From the NCBI GenBank assembly GCA_037367405.1, contig JAZKJV010006944.1:744001-808000 (forward strand): DNA of 64,000 nt. Direction: 5' to 3'. The stretch comes from Ottelia alismoides. Its lineage: Eukaryota > Streptophyta > Magnoliopsida > Alismatales > Hydrocharitaceae. Under the pieces are notes generated by a model. It saw nothing but the letters and a program-made list of their open reading frames with translations. It was not told the origin of the DNA and made no database searches. Made by a program: the position numbers and the translations under genes. Positions 32,993 to 45,282 of the stretch are shown here, piece after piece (positions within the stretch are counted from its first letter, which is position 1; each line of letters begins with the position of its first letter).

Positions 32993-35900
32993 TGTGAAAC
33001 CCCTGATTTTAGTCCCGCAACTTGGTCAAGTTGATGATAATCAAATAGTTGTGGTCCAATAAGAAATTTATGAAAAATTCAGTTTCGATCTGATTGTAGC
33101 ATATTATGACTTGTTGGATGCGTATCGTCGTCAGGATTCCAACGCATCTGAAATTTTTCAAATCGGATATCGGATGAGTGAGATATGATCATTTTAGTGA
33201 GGGTTGGTCAAGTCTGAAATGGTTATACGGGATTTGAGCGGGATCCGCCTAAGAGACTCGCCCAAGTCCGATTTTAGGGATATATAAGACTCCTTTAGGT
33301 TGCTCTCTCCTCTCATTTGCAAACCCTAACCACCACATACCATCTCCCACCTCCCAAGCTTGTTGTAGCTCCATCAAAGCATCGTGGAGGTGGCGAATCA
33401 CCACCATTTTTGGAGTCGAGCTTTCCCTCATCATCCTCTACACGGATCTAGCACTACAAATGTAAGATCAGCTCCTTCGCTCCTTGTTTTTCAAGATTTT
33501 GTTATGGGTTAGATCTAAGCAAGGGATTATTTTCTTTAGAGGATTTCTGTGATCATGATGAAGCGTGGGACTACTTAGAACGGAGATATGGTGTTGAATG
33601 CACGGAAACATATAGGTACGATCCTCTTTCCTTTTGTTTGATTTTATCACCGAGCATGTGTCCCATGGACCTCGTGTCCCTCTTGCTGGATGGGTTTCCT
33701 TCTCGGTATGATGGTTGTTGATTGTTCATGTTCCTAAAAATACAAAATAATAGGAAGTTGGATTTTAAATAAAACTGTGTGAATGAAAGACGGAATGGAT
33801 GCATAAGAATGTATATGAGAAGCAATGCCATATTTTTTTACTATTTGTTTCACATATGTTTTTATGAGACCTATTTGATCGAATATTCATACTCCTTATT
33901 GTATGATTTCCGTATGGTTGTCAATGATATGTGGTTGTCAATGATGTACTGACTAAGTACTCCAAGTATAACATACAATATATCATATTATCATATTATT
34001 CCATTGCTTATGCTGAATATAACATATCCATCATACGTAGGGATCAAGAGATAAGAAGATCCTTCTAGCAATCCTTCATCATGTGATAACGGATGGAAAA
34101 TTGTATTTGGACTTTTAATACCCACGATACTAATTCTACCATAAAGTTACATTGAGAATAATTTGAGAGGAAGTAAATGGCCTTTGAATTTCCTTAGTAC
34201 GTTATCATATATTGTTATTGCATGCTATTAATGATAGTTATGCAATTTAAATCACGTGGTTTTTCTCGAATGAGTATCTCCTTTCTTTCGATATTACGAA
34301 ATGAGCGGCATCATAAAATTGATATATAATGGTCCTATTTAGATGGGGGTGGAAATTTTCATGGTCACAATCATCTCCCAGAGTTGTTTGTCTTCATCTT
34401 TTCGGGAAGGTCTGAGAATGATTTTATCGATTGCCTTGTTCTTATAAATCATGAAATACGTAGAGTCTAAACAATAAGGATCGGTGGTAGCGATTCTGTT
34501 ATTTTACATAACGGAACTTATACTATTAAATTTTAGTTGTGGTAGATATAACTTTCTCCTCTCGAAATTGTCGTCTTTTAATGTTAACTCGTAGACCAAC
34601 ACTATTAATATTTACGATATCTCGCATGTACATAATATCTCCAGGCATTATTCGAGGATCGTATTAAGGACTCTATAGGACTTCACTGTATATATATAAT
34701 ATAATATGCATTAATGAACGGTAATATAACCACAAGAATAACGCATGAATCACTTGAAAAGGGTATGTCACAGTAACATAATAGTAGATCCTTACGTTAG
34801 GCTGTAACGTTAATACCTCCAAGCTCTATTAACTTTCTCAAATGTGTTAAATACATACTACGTTAGAAACTTAAGTGTGATAAAAGTTATTATGATGCAA
34901 TAATGCAAACTAGAATTTCTTTCGTTGGATTTATTAAGTCATTATATATACTTAAATTCATGATTCATAAGTTAGCATTTGTTTATTTACTGCACAGTCC
35001 TTATACTCATATAACACGAATGATTTGACTTCGGTTGAGGGAATCATTGACCATGAATGGGTTGCTTTGGTATTTTTTTAATAAACTAGATATATGGACA
35101 CTTCGGCCACGAGTAGGTAATGTGAAGGCCACGACCCCAACAAAAGAGTCGGATTATGCATTGCACCTAATTAACCGCTTGCATCTAGGATCACTTAACA
35201 AAGTTGGCAGTTGACGAGGTTGACATCAGTGGTTTCACACTTATATGTGAATTTTGGCATTGCAGAAGATTTAGGTGTGGTCGAATTAGATTTTGCTTCG
35301 AGTGTAAGTATTGTGAGAGATGTCTGGGATGTTGAAGTTAGAGATGATAATTATAATTCACCATGTTAAAAAAAAGGGCCTTTGGGAGCTTACCATTATG
35401 ACTAAACAAGTTCCTACATGGCTGAGATCCATGAGTTCGCACTAATGTGTAATTATTATGTGGAATAATTACATGACCGTGTTTCAATATTTAAAAGTTT
35501 ATATTGTGGAGGAATCTAACATACGGGTGGAAATGATAAGATCAATGTTCGGGTGTTCTCAAATGAATATTAAATAGATATATGAAATTTATTTGAAAAT
35601 CACTTTATCGATATTTGTTTTGTGAGCTCATGAGTGAGATCTTGTGGTGACTCGTAGTGGGAATGAAATATAAACTATCAAGATATCGTGAAATGAACTT
35701 GATGTTTAAACCTTCTTATCAATATATATTTGCATGTATTATACTTAGAGAAGTTAGCATACCCGAGAGTGGGCGCAGCTCTCGTGGTCCCGGTAAGTCC
35801 TAGACGGGGTGCTAGTTCTGGTTCTGCGGGTCTGTCGGTATGTTCCGCGATCCTGTCGGTTGAGCGTAGTGCTAAGGGTACAGTCGATGAGTCCACGTCC

Positions 35901-36797
35901 CTAGTACGGCACTTGTCGAAGACTCGTACTTTGGGACAATGGTGTATCTGGTGCGGTCCCTTTTGGCCCGCGGTGTACTCATTCCCGGGTATTCCCCTTG
36001 TGGTGGGTAAGCTGGGGAAATGGGTTGAAGTTGGAGTTGGGGTTGTAGGTTGCTTGAGTTGGTTGCTCCAGTGCACATGATGTGACTATTGAGATGTTTT
36101 TATTATTACTTGAGCTCAACATCTAAATGATGAAAAGATGCTTTGAATAGTATACGTGTGTGCTTCTACGTATATGATGATACCAAACAATGCATGCAGA
36201 TTAATGTATAATTAGTTAGCTCGTGATATGCATAGAGTGCTAGCACTTGTGAAGTAAGGGTAGCAAGTTGCATGCATCTTAATTATAATATTAATAATAT
36301 TATTGGTGGTTTGGAATAATGAGCAATAATTACAAGAGTAAAAATGGAACATGAACATCCCTCTCTCTACTCTTTCACTTCTGCTTAGTGTTGTGTTAGC
36401 CTGTTTTAGCTATACGGAGCTTTTTGCTCATTCGTACTTCTTTGGAAACCCATCCAGGTTTACAGGATGTTGATCAGCACTAGTGACTTGATCTTCCACA
36501 GTTTGTACAAGACCCAGGGTACAGTTCCACTTGTATAATCTTAATAATTGTTGTATACATTTGTAGCTCTTGTAGTTTAAGTTGTTAGTCATGTAATAAA
36601 CTATTATGGACTCTATTGCAAATTTGTGATATTTTGGAAACCATGAATATATAAATGCCATTTGAGCATTTTATTATTTATCATTTTTCTTGCTTACATT
36701 CCGAATGTTAATCATGATGTATGAATGTGGCTATTGCTGAGTATCTTGATCCTAGGGAGATAGGTCCGGCGTCTTCCATGCGGGGCGGGGTGTTACA
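32993..36797 (+). repeat. E4 right LTR (3805 bp)
   Basis: It starts TGTGAAACCCC and ends GGGGTGTTACA. It ends precisely within the PBS of E3, whose remaining 12 bases follow at 36798-36809. The upstream flank lacks the purine tract expected before a 3' LTR and has AAGATTGTTATGA instead. Confidence 0.87.
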
Positions 36798-36809
36798 GCA
36801 ACGGTGCCA
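36798..36809 (-). promoter_or_regulatory. E3 PBS remnant
   Basis: The minus strand reads TGGCACCGTTGC, the first 12 bases of a tRNA-Asp-type PBS with one change. The other six bases were lost at the E4 junction. It sits two bases from the E3 LTR end, as in E2. Confidence 0.85.
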
Positions 36810-36811
36810 TC

Positions 36812-39686
36812 TGATGGGATCGTTAAGTACTTGATTATATTTGTATTCATTGTAATACAGATACGTAGCGAATCATTCAGAACCAAGAAAAGATCTTCGT
36901 AAAGAGTGTCTCGACTTTAATTTATATCGTGGGCAAGTCTGAGGTCGAACACGGGAAGGCAAAGGAAAAACCTTGGGTTAATCCAAAAACATAGGTTTAA
37001 ATACCAAAGTGTTTTTTTGTATTTTTAATGAAAAAACAATGTGAAATGCAATATGCGGGTGAATTAAGATACGAAGAAAATATACAACTTAGCCAAATTA
37101 ATTTTAATATGAAATTAGTCCAATTTAGCCAAATTATATTTTTCCTATAAATTTAATCCAATAATGAATGTCAAACGTAATTTTTCTGGAATTTTAGGGG
37201 TTAAAAAACAACAATGAAAAATTCTCACTTTTTATTTCCGCAATTTTTCACATAAAAAGAATGCAAAAAAGTGTGAAATTTCACTGGAATTTAAACATGA
37301 TACAATGACACTACAGTATTTTTTTTGGAATTTTCTGACAAAATATGTTTTTTTATGGAATTTTTAATGGAAATAGAGTGACTACAAGTAATTACTTCCC
37401 AATAAATCCATATTATTAAATTAGCTAGAGTGCGAATTATCTCAAAAAGTTATTTATATGAGTAGTCTTGGAGATTTGAAATTCCGTAAAATATATGTGC
37501 GTATATTTAATTAAAAATAAATCAAGAAATTAACTCTATAATTTATTTAAAGCACAAAACAACTCTAATTAAGATAAAATTTGGATACTAGTTAAATCAT
37601 GTTCCAAGGCAATATTTTTATTAAGAATTTTGGAGCAATTGTAAATCAGATATTAATTTAAGAGTTCAAATTGGGTAAAAATGCTTTATTTTAGTTGAAC
37701 AATTTTAATTACTTAAAAAGATCTCATAAAAAATTAAATAACTATCCATATGGTAGAGAATTAGTTGCTCAACATAATGGCATTTCTCTTTAAATAAAAT
37801 GATGCAAAATAGATGTCCAAATTAATATACAAACATAGGGGTGTCAGTGCAAAATATAAATAAACTTGAATAGAGCAAAACATGCAAAGGGTCTTGTTTG
37901 AAATTACAAAAACATAGCAAACAAAAATACAATTTACCCAATAAAAAATAAAAGAAAGAGGCACCTTCTTCTTCTTTTCGTCGCGGGTGGGAGACTAGGG
38001 CGGGAGGACACCGCCGCACACAAGCACTCCCAGAAGGAGGGAGAAGCGTGGGGCGGAGGGCCTACGCGGGCATGCTGCGAGACACCGGGCTGCGGGCTGG
38101 TGAGGGGGTCGCGAGCGTAGAGGCCCACAAAATGGTAAGACGCGGATGGCCGAGGGCCGCGGCGCGGCTGTGGGGTTTAGAGGAGATGCTGGAGGGGTCA
38201 CATGCTTGACAGAGGTCGTAGCGGGGTGACCGCCGGTGGAGGGGTCATCGCCGGTGAATGCGGTGGTGGCAACCGCTAGGAGCGGGAAGGTGCGGCCTAT
38301 GTGGCTGCAATTTTTTATTTATTTATTCTTTTGTGTTTTTTCTGTTGTGATTTTGTTATTTTTAATAAAATTTTATTTTTTTAGTTTTCTTATCTATGGA
38401 ACATAAACAAAATATGAGAATGATGGTGTGGTGAATGTGGTGATGGAAATAACATGATGAATACGATGAAGTAGATGGAGGTCACGATGTGTTGTGATAG
38501 AAAAAAAATAGAAAATGAAAATGATGATGAAGGTTAAAAGGGGGATAATTACCTACGATGGACACTAGTGTGCTTACGAGAAGCATGGTTTTCGCTTGAA
38601 TCGTCAGCGAGCAATGAGCTTGGTCAGTGTGTGGATGCGGCTATGATGTTGGCCAAGAAGCCAACAGATCTCATTAAAGAGAGGATTGTCGTCGCTCAGC
38701 CGTGATTGTGTCGCTATCACCGATTCAACTCTAGAAACTATGCTCTCCTCACATAAAGATTGATCAAGTGCAAAATGAGGAGGATGGAATTTATAAAAAG
38801 AGAAAAAAATAGAAGTTATGAAATTTGTGGGGGAGAGGTTAATAAAATGATGGAGTTGAATTAGAAGTTAGAAAAAAAATGGCAGAATGTTGGAATTGAA
38901 TGGGTGGTTATTGTAGAGAATGGAAATTTAATAAAAGATAAATAGTAGTCTACTTTAAATAAGAGAATAGAATAAAGAAGAAAATAAAATGGAAGATTTC
39001 CAAAGTATGTCCATAAAAAACTATGTACATGGATTTTTTTTACTTTCTAGTTTAAAATGTTTTTAGTATTTTCAATAAAAGATATATATAAATTATTTAC
39101 ATAAATATCAAAAAGATGCAACAATCAACAATATGTGCACAAAAATATCAAAGCCAAATTTATTACATTATCTACAATAGACAACGACGTCCCAAAACTC
39201 AAATTTCGCAAAGCTTCGATTTTAATGAAGCCACTTTCACTGGATAGATAATTTTCTAACTTAAACTTTAAAAAGTATGTTTGGTGAATTTGGAGTTCAT
39301 AAGGAGCGGGAATTTGGCTGGAAAGTTGGCCTTTACCGCTTTTTCTCCTTGGAATCTAGGAGTATTTATTTGAGGTGGAACTGATTTTGTATTTTTATAT
39401 TTTTATATACATTTTAATGAACAATTTAGAGAATTAATTAGCTAAAAAAGAATTGAAATGAAATTATTAAAAATACATGATGTTTTGGGCTATTACAGGT
39501 GAAAAACTCTTTTATTTTGCAGTTTTTTGTTAATTTATTTTGTACAATAGAATATATAATAATTATTGTATTTTATTTACAAGGATTCATTTTGTTAATT
39601 TATTGATTTTATAGACATTAATTTTATATTTTACTCAAAGATTTTGCTAAAATCAGTAGATTGAAATGATGAATCATGGATTCAAC
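36812..39686 (-). repeat. E3 5' LTR (about 2.87 kb)
   Basis: It is colinear with the E2 LTR, including a GC-rich block (about 37960-38300) and the promoter region (TTTATAAA at 38790-38797). On the minus strand it ends CCCATCA at 36812. The start near 39686 is slightly decayed (TTGAATCC...GATTCATCA). It abuts the protease region of E5. Confidence 0.87.
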
Positions 39687-40142
39687 TGTAGGGCTCTTCA
39701 ACCGCTTGGTGGTTATAGCTATTGACGGCTTCATTATTGCCTCAGAATATCGTGTTTCCTCAAAGTCTGGGTGAGATCGAAGTGCTTCCAGTGCTGTAAA
39801 ATTGATTTCTTGAGTCTCGTACTCAATAATAGCCTTAGTCAATGCCATGAATGGCTTTCTAAGCATTATTGGAGATTGTGTGAATTCTCCTTGATACTCA
39901 ATATGAATGATCGTGAAGTCCACTTTGAGCGGAGCACCTTAGAATGTAACGATGACTAAAATGGTTCCTCTTGGACACTTTATCGATCGATTAGCCAGTT
40001 GAATGATCTCTCTTGATTTCTTGATTGGTCCGAGTTTGTTCTTGTCAAATAGAGAGATCGAGAGGATATTGATTGGCGGGTTGTAATCGATTCCATAATT
40101 GGTAACTATTGTGTCTTTGATTCCATAGTCAAATCTCAACAA
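39687..40142 (-). pseudogene. E5 protease region, interrupted by E3
   Basis: Minus-strand frames show IDYNPPINIL, LGPIKKSREIIQLANRSIKCPRG and, after a frameshift near 39935, VDFTI...SPIMLRKPF. These are the protease signatures seen in E1 and E2 (SINLLP, LRKSRALLQFADRSVKRPK, ILGRPF). The Asp of the active site is present, but its Gly is Asn. The same block occurs in E6 (about 47930-48430). Confidence 0.8.
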
Positions 40143-41400
40143 CCGCTTCGCTATTTAGCTCTTGGTTTTTTCCTCAACATCAAGGTGATGGTCATTGACA
40201 AGATATGTCTTTCAGTCCTTGTTTTCTTTCTTCCCAACATTTCGGCATTAATTTACTCCTTACAAGATTTTGAAGGTCAGAGAAATGTTCAACGGCTGGA
40301 ACAAGGGAAGTTCAAAAATCAACCTTTTATCCAGTGCTTCCCCTAAAGTAGGATTCAGATTCCTCAAATCTTCTCCACATTCAGTTTTTATGGTTTTTCT
40401 GGTTTTCAATTTTTTAATGTTTTTGATTGGTCTTTTTAATGTCATATGTAGATGTGGTGTTTTCCAAAGAAGATGAGGAGTTTAGATAGGTAGGGTCAGA
40501 GTCATCCTTAGGGTGCATAGTATTTGTGAGTTTCTACATATTCTATAGAATTTCAATTTTACATCCAATCATTTTATCTTCTACTTCCACACCCGAGATG
40601 GCATAAAATAAAATTAGTCTATTGGTAGAACTTCTAAATTTATCCTCAATTAATTCATATGTCCTAATAATCCTCAAAATTTCATCCTCCAAAAACTTTT
40701 CTTGATCAATCATTGGATCAATCTATTCAATTAGAGGACAGTGAGAACTTAAGGTTTCATACTCAACATATTGTGACTCAGGCATGTAATGCTGGGTTGA
40801 GTAGAGTCCATTTCCAAGGTCATGATTGGTCAGATCCTCATATCATGGAATCATACAGGGTTTATGTGTGTTGATACCATCAGTCAAGTCTTCTATATGT
40901 GTGGGTTGTCGGAAGGAGTGATATGTAGGTTGTTCACTAAGGATTTGATTATTATGATTAATCCAACAGTAATGATCATTAGGTGCGGGCTTATCCATCT
41001 AGTTTGGTTGATCCTTCGTGTTATTCCCTATGGTCCAGTCTAAATGTATATATGTGAAGTGTTGACCTATCCCAAAATTTTAATAAGGATAGAATTTGAT
41101 CAGATGATTAGAGTAACATGTATTAGAATTTATAGAGTTGTCTGAATTCATCCGAGGGAGAGAGTCTCCTTTAAATGTTGGAGGATGTCTGGAGGAAGAG
41201 ATTTAGATGATTTGGTTTAACCAAGAAGAATTCATTTTTATAGTACAGATCTAATGGATTTTAAGGGGAATGTCCTGATATCTTCAAAGGAGGTGGATGA
41301 GATGTCATAATGGACCTTGATTATCAATGTTCAAGTGCATCGATTACTCAATAGAAAAAAACTCTAATTTCTATATCAAGGAGAGAGATGGCACATCTGT
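40143..41400 (-). pseudogene. E5 gag remnant lacking the capsid core
   Basis: Short minus-strand stretches resemble the gag tail and the gag-protease linker (LNPTLGEALDKRL followed by an INLPL-like block near 40270-40350; a helix-like EKFLEDEILRIIRTYEL near 40650-40720). I find no Retrotrans_gag core, and the interval is too short to hold one compared with E2. Several stops and shifts. The E6 counterpart (48431-49560) is colinear and lacks it too. Confidence 0.5.
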
Positions 41401-42715
41401 GCAGTTTTTGATATTCAAATCGGTTTACGCACACCAATGCAAACACAATTTAAACCCTATGTTCACCAACTCACACATATAGGGCCACAAGAGATCGTCC
41501 AATTATATTTTCAAGTTTAATTGGTGATAAAATCAATCCTGAAAAGATTTATCGAGCTGTTAGGTGCCGTAGATTTTCATAAAGACTGACCCGAATTCTT
41601 ACAACTAGTTGCAACTACTTTCAGCAAGTATGGGTGTAAGTACAGATGGTAAGAAAGCTACCCGTTACTTAAGGATGGAGCCTTATACAATGTACTTTAA
41701 ACCACCCACTCTCTTAAGGAAATCTGGACTATTTATCGGCTACATGTATTTCCTCACTGAGAAGTAGCTAATCATTTTTATATAATAAGTAGTCTGAGCG
41801 AAGATTTTGGAGCTGAGCTCTAGCCTTAAGTGTCGTCTCTTGCTCACTCAGATAGAATATATTTAGCCGACCTTGTTTAGTAATCCCGATTTTAATTTGG
41901 CAATCACTAAAAAATTAGGTGAGCACAAATGCATGTCTACCATCTATTGCCCATTTCTTTAAAATGTAGTGATAAAATAGGAGGAAGAATTCGGGAAAAG
42001 CTCATGCACACAAAAAAACAATTATGTCTACTCTCTTAGAAAACTTACAGTGATTCCTCGTAATCTCCATGTAGGATGCAATACAAGAATTGAAAATTAT
42101 TTTATATGAATGGAAGCCGATAAAAACCACACCTATCATAAAGTTTTATTAGCTAGGAAGAATTGAGTTAATTTTAACTTAGTTGAATGATCTAATGTGT
42201 GTCTCGATTAATATGCAGTATGGTATTAAGTTCTACGAGCACAATCAAAAAAAATCCTAGAAGCTCTAATAGTCGAATGTATAGGTCTAACCTACAAGCC
42301 ACTCCAGTCAGGCCCACCCTAACTGAAAAAGTTTGAGTCTCATTTATACATGCAAGAGTCCAAATTGACAACATTGTAAAAGTGCAATTAATTACAAAAA
42401 TTAAAATTGCAGAAATTAAATCCTAGACTCTACGTTCTCTCACGACTTGACTTGATCATAATTTTAATGCGGATTGGTAGTTGGTGAAGATGTGTTGGTC
42501 TCGAATGAACCGTATCACATATGTCGGGTAACTTGCATGAAAAGTAAGAGAAGAGTATAAGAGAGTGACACAAAAAATTAATCAAAAAATAAAAGACAGA
42601 AAATAAATGTTGAAAAATAAATGGAAAATGTACAATGGCATGTTCAGGGGCCCGACTACCAGAATGTGTGGAAGATAGGGCTCTAATTTTCCAAACACAT
42701 CCTAAGATGTTTACC
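41401..42715 (-). other. E5 untranslated leader
   Basis: It aligns with the E6 leader (49561-51014) over its whole length and partly with the E2 and E3 leaders. No ORF is supported. Confidence 0.7.
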
Positions 42716-42733
42716 TCCCAGGTAATAGCACCA
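42716..42733 (-). promoter_or_regulatory. E5 PBS, degenerate
   Basis: The minus strand reads TGGTGCTATTACCTGGGA, a decayed tRNA-Asp PBS in which most changes are transitions. It is two bases from the LTR end. Confidence 0.75.
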
Positions 42734-42735
42734 TC

Positions 42736-45268
42736 CGACGAGTCATAATTTCCCTTGGGTGAATTTGTGTGAACTATCATATTAAATTTGTTATTTTGTT
42801 GTAGGCAAGTAATCGATATCAATCAAGAAAATAACCACTGTTAATTTTTTAAATTTTAATTGAAGTGGATTTATGATTTTTTACTTGGGAAAGTCCCAAG
42901 GTCAAACTCAAGGATGCAAAGGAACAACATAGAATTATGTCCAATGAATTTCATGTACGGTTTTTGAGGCGGTATTTTTTGGTATTTTTTATGCAATGTC
43001 TGAAATAAAAATATAAATGATGTAGTCTTAATGGAAAAAAATTAAATAACAATCAAATTATGTCCAAAAATTACAAAACTTGGCCAAAATGTTAATAATG
43101 ATGAATTGAACAACTGTAATATTTTTCTTATTTTTTTATGCAATGCGGGTAGTTAATGATTTAATGAATGTAAAATGTGCGCTTTTCAATAATTAATTAT
43201 ACTAAATATTAAAAGTATCTATTTTAAAGAAATAAAGTTATCTAAGATGTAACAATAAATGCAATGTGCTAGAAAAATCTTAAACACTAAAAATGACGAG
43301 ATAAATACCTATTAAAAAACAACTGCTGAAATGCACACAAAAAAATTCTTGAGCAAACTATGCATGCAAATGCAAATTTTTTCGGACACAATGTTAAAAA
43401 CAAATAATTCTAAGATTCATAATTCTTTGGCAAATTTTGAGGCTATGGTTGATTAATTATGAATTTTTGAATGTAAAGGGGGAAAATATACATATTTCCA
43501 CAAGAATAATAATTGTTAAATAACCAGAGCATAGAAAAATCCAACATTTATGCTATAATGTAGATAGTTAATTGAGTAACACCATGATATTTTTGAATAA
43601 CACAAATGATACCATGTATAGGTTAATATTACAAGAAAAATCAGGGTTCTAATTGCAAATACAATAGTAAAATAACATTATTATGGAATGCAAAAGGACT
43701 AAAAAGCGATTACCAGGCCTAAGGAGGGGTGTATCTGCAAAGTTTCAGAGAGGTCACATGTAGGAACGTGATCCTCTGTTGCAAATAATGGGTAATCGCA
43801 AGGGGTCTGTACAAAATTCCCCTCCTGCATGTGCACCCAATGAGGGAGGGTCTCGAGTCTTGAACCCGGTGACTCACGGTCTTGGTCGCTAGTGGATGGT
43901 GGTTTCTCTGGGTGTGATTGGTTCGTACTACTTCTGTGTGTGAAGTGGAAGGGACCAGTTGGGAAGAACATGGTTTCACGGTTAGAGGAGTCGGCCAAAG
44001 ATGAACAGAGAAAGGGCAATGGCTCTTGGAGGTGCAATTGTCGGTGATGATATGGGAAGCAGAGACCCAAATGCTCGTGTCGATGATGATTTGGACTCTA
44101 TTGCGCGAATGACTAGCGGAGTCGAGGAGGATGAAGGGTGAAGACCAGTCTCATCCAGATGCTCGAGTCATCGATAAAGAAGCAGCGAGTCCTGAATATA
44201 TAAATCCCAGAAATGGGCGACACATGGCGTCTCCATGAGCTGACATGTGTTAGCCTTAGAAAATTCAGAAAAAATATAAATAAATTGGAATAAACAGCAA
44301 ACGACCTCAGATTGAACATTTTCTTTACATAAGTTGCTCGTCTTTATGCGATCTACAACTTTCATTAAGTGTCCAAAACTAAACTCAGTCAATTGCACAG
44401 AATGATTTTTTGGGTACTCTATGTACATTGAATACCTTTAATTTTTGGTTTTGTATTTTTTTCGTCATTTTATAATAAGATGAAAATCAAGGACAAATAT
44501 GATAAAATCAAAGAAAAATATTTCCTCATTATTTTTTTGGATTTTAATTAACTAAAAGAATTATGAGATAAACTAAAATATGATAAAGGGGATTTTTATG
44601 AAGATAGTTGGTAAAGACTCTGACTCAATTAGTTTCTTTAATTTCAAGCTCATTTTGGATTTGGATTTTTACACATTATAATAAAAAAATTATCATATAA
44701 AATAAATGAAAAGAAATAAAATAAACTGAGTCATTTTTTTGTGTACATAGAATGATAGTTCAAAAATCGTTAAAATACACAATGTACAAAATAGGCCAAA
44801 AAACAATTTTCAAGTATAAGCTCTGATTCACTTGAACATGGTCTTTTTTTGAAGCTAATTGAACGTATATATAGTTCAAAAGTGAGTTGGATCAAATCGG
44901 ACATTGTATGAGGAAGAAATCAACATTTTTAGTATGTTTGTCCTGAAATTAGGTTTTGAGTTTCTGGTCCACTTATTGATGTTAGTGATTTTTTTTATTT
45001 TTTATCAAGTCTACATCCATTTACACAATGGAAGTGGTTTCATGTCATTTGGAGTTAGCATGAACTAGTTAAAAAATAGGGAAGTTAGCTACATGTCAAA
45101 CGGGTTGGAATCTTGGCTTCTTATATTATGCAATTATGAGTGCTAAAATGCAATTATTTTTTATAGATGCAAGAATACTAATTATGCAGGAATTGATAAA
45201 ATGCCAAGGAATTTAGGGGAACTAGGCTTAGTTAATATCTTTTAGAGTGATGAATATGAGATTCATCA
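42736..45268 (-). repeat. LTR shared by E5 and E6 (2533 bp)
   Basis: The low side has a PBS (it acts as 5' LTR of E5) and the high side a polypurine tract (3' LTR of E6). It starts TGATGAATC...ATTCATCA on the minus strand; its 3' end has CGTCGG in place of CGTCA. TATA-like TTTATATA lies at 44197-44204, followed by a less AT-rich leader (43700-44160). Relative to the LTR piece at 61383-62812 it carries about 800 extra bases (about 43965-44770). Confidence 0.87.
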
Positions 45269-45282
45269 TCCCCCTATACTTA
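45269..45282 (-). promoter_or_regulatory. E6 polypurine tract
   Basis: The minus strand reads TAAGTATAGGGGGA directly before the LTR start at 45268. Confidence 0.88.

Larger units (their letters stand above)
26547..36797 (+). mobile_element. E4: gag-only LTR element with extra internal end on its left
   Basis: Two near-identical LTRs (26855-30661 and 32993-36797) flank a 2.33-kb internal region with a tRNA-Met PBS and one dead gag. The about 305 bases left of the first LTR (26547-26854) repeat the last about 305 bases of the internal region, so the structure is internal end, LTR, internal, LTR. It resembles chromoviruses in PBS, in LTR ends (TGTGA...TGTCACA) and in the CGAGGACGAGACTT block just before the LTR. 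No protease, RT or integrase is visible. About 13 differences in the first 500 LTR bases by eye suggest a fairly recent insertion. Confidence 0.87.
39687..45268 (-). mobile_element. E5: Athila derivative, 5' part
   Basis: On the minus strand: LTR (42736-45268), degenerate PBS, leader, a shortened gag region and part of the protease, cut at 39687 by E3. Its LTR is also the 3' LTR of E6, so E5 and E6 form a tandem LTR-internal-LTR-internal array. The continuation of E5 should be left of the window. Confidence 0.8.
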
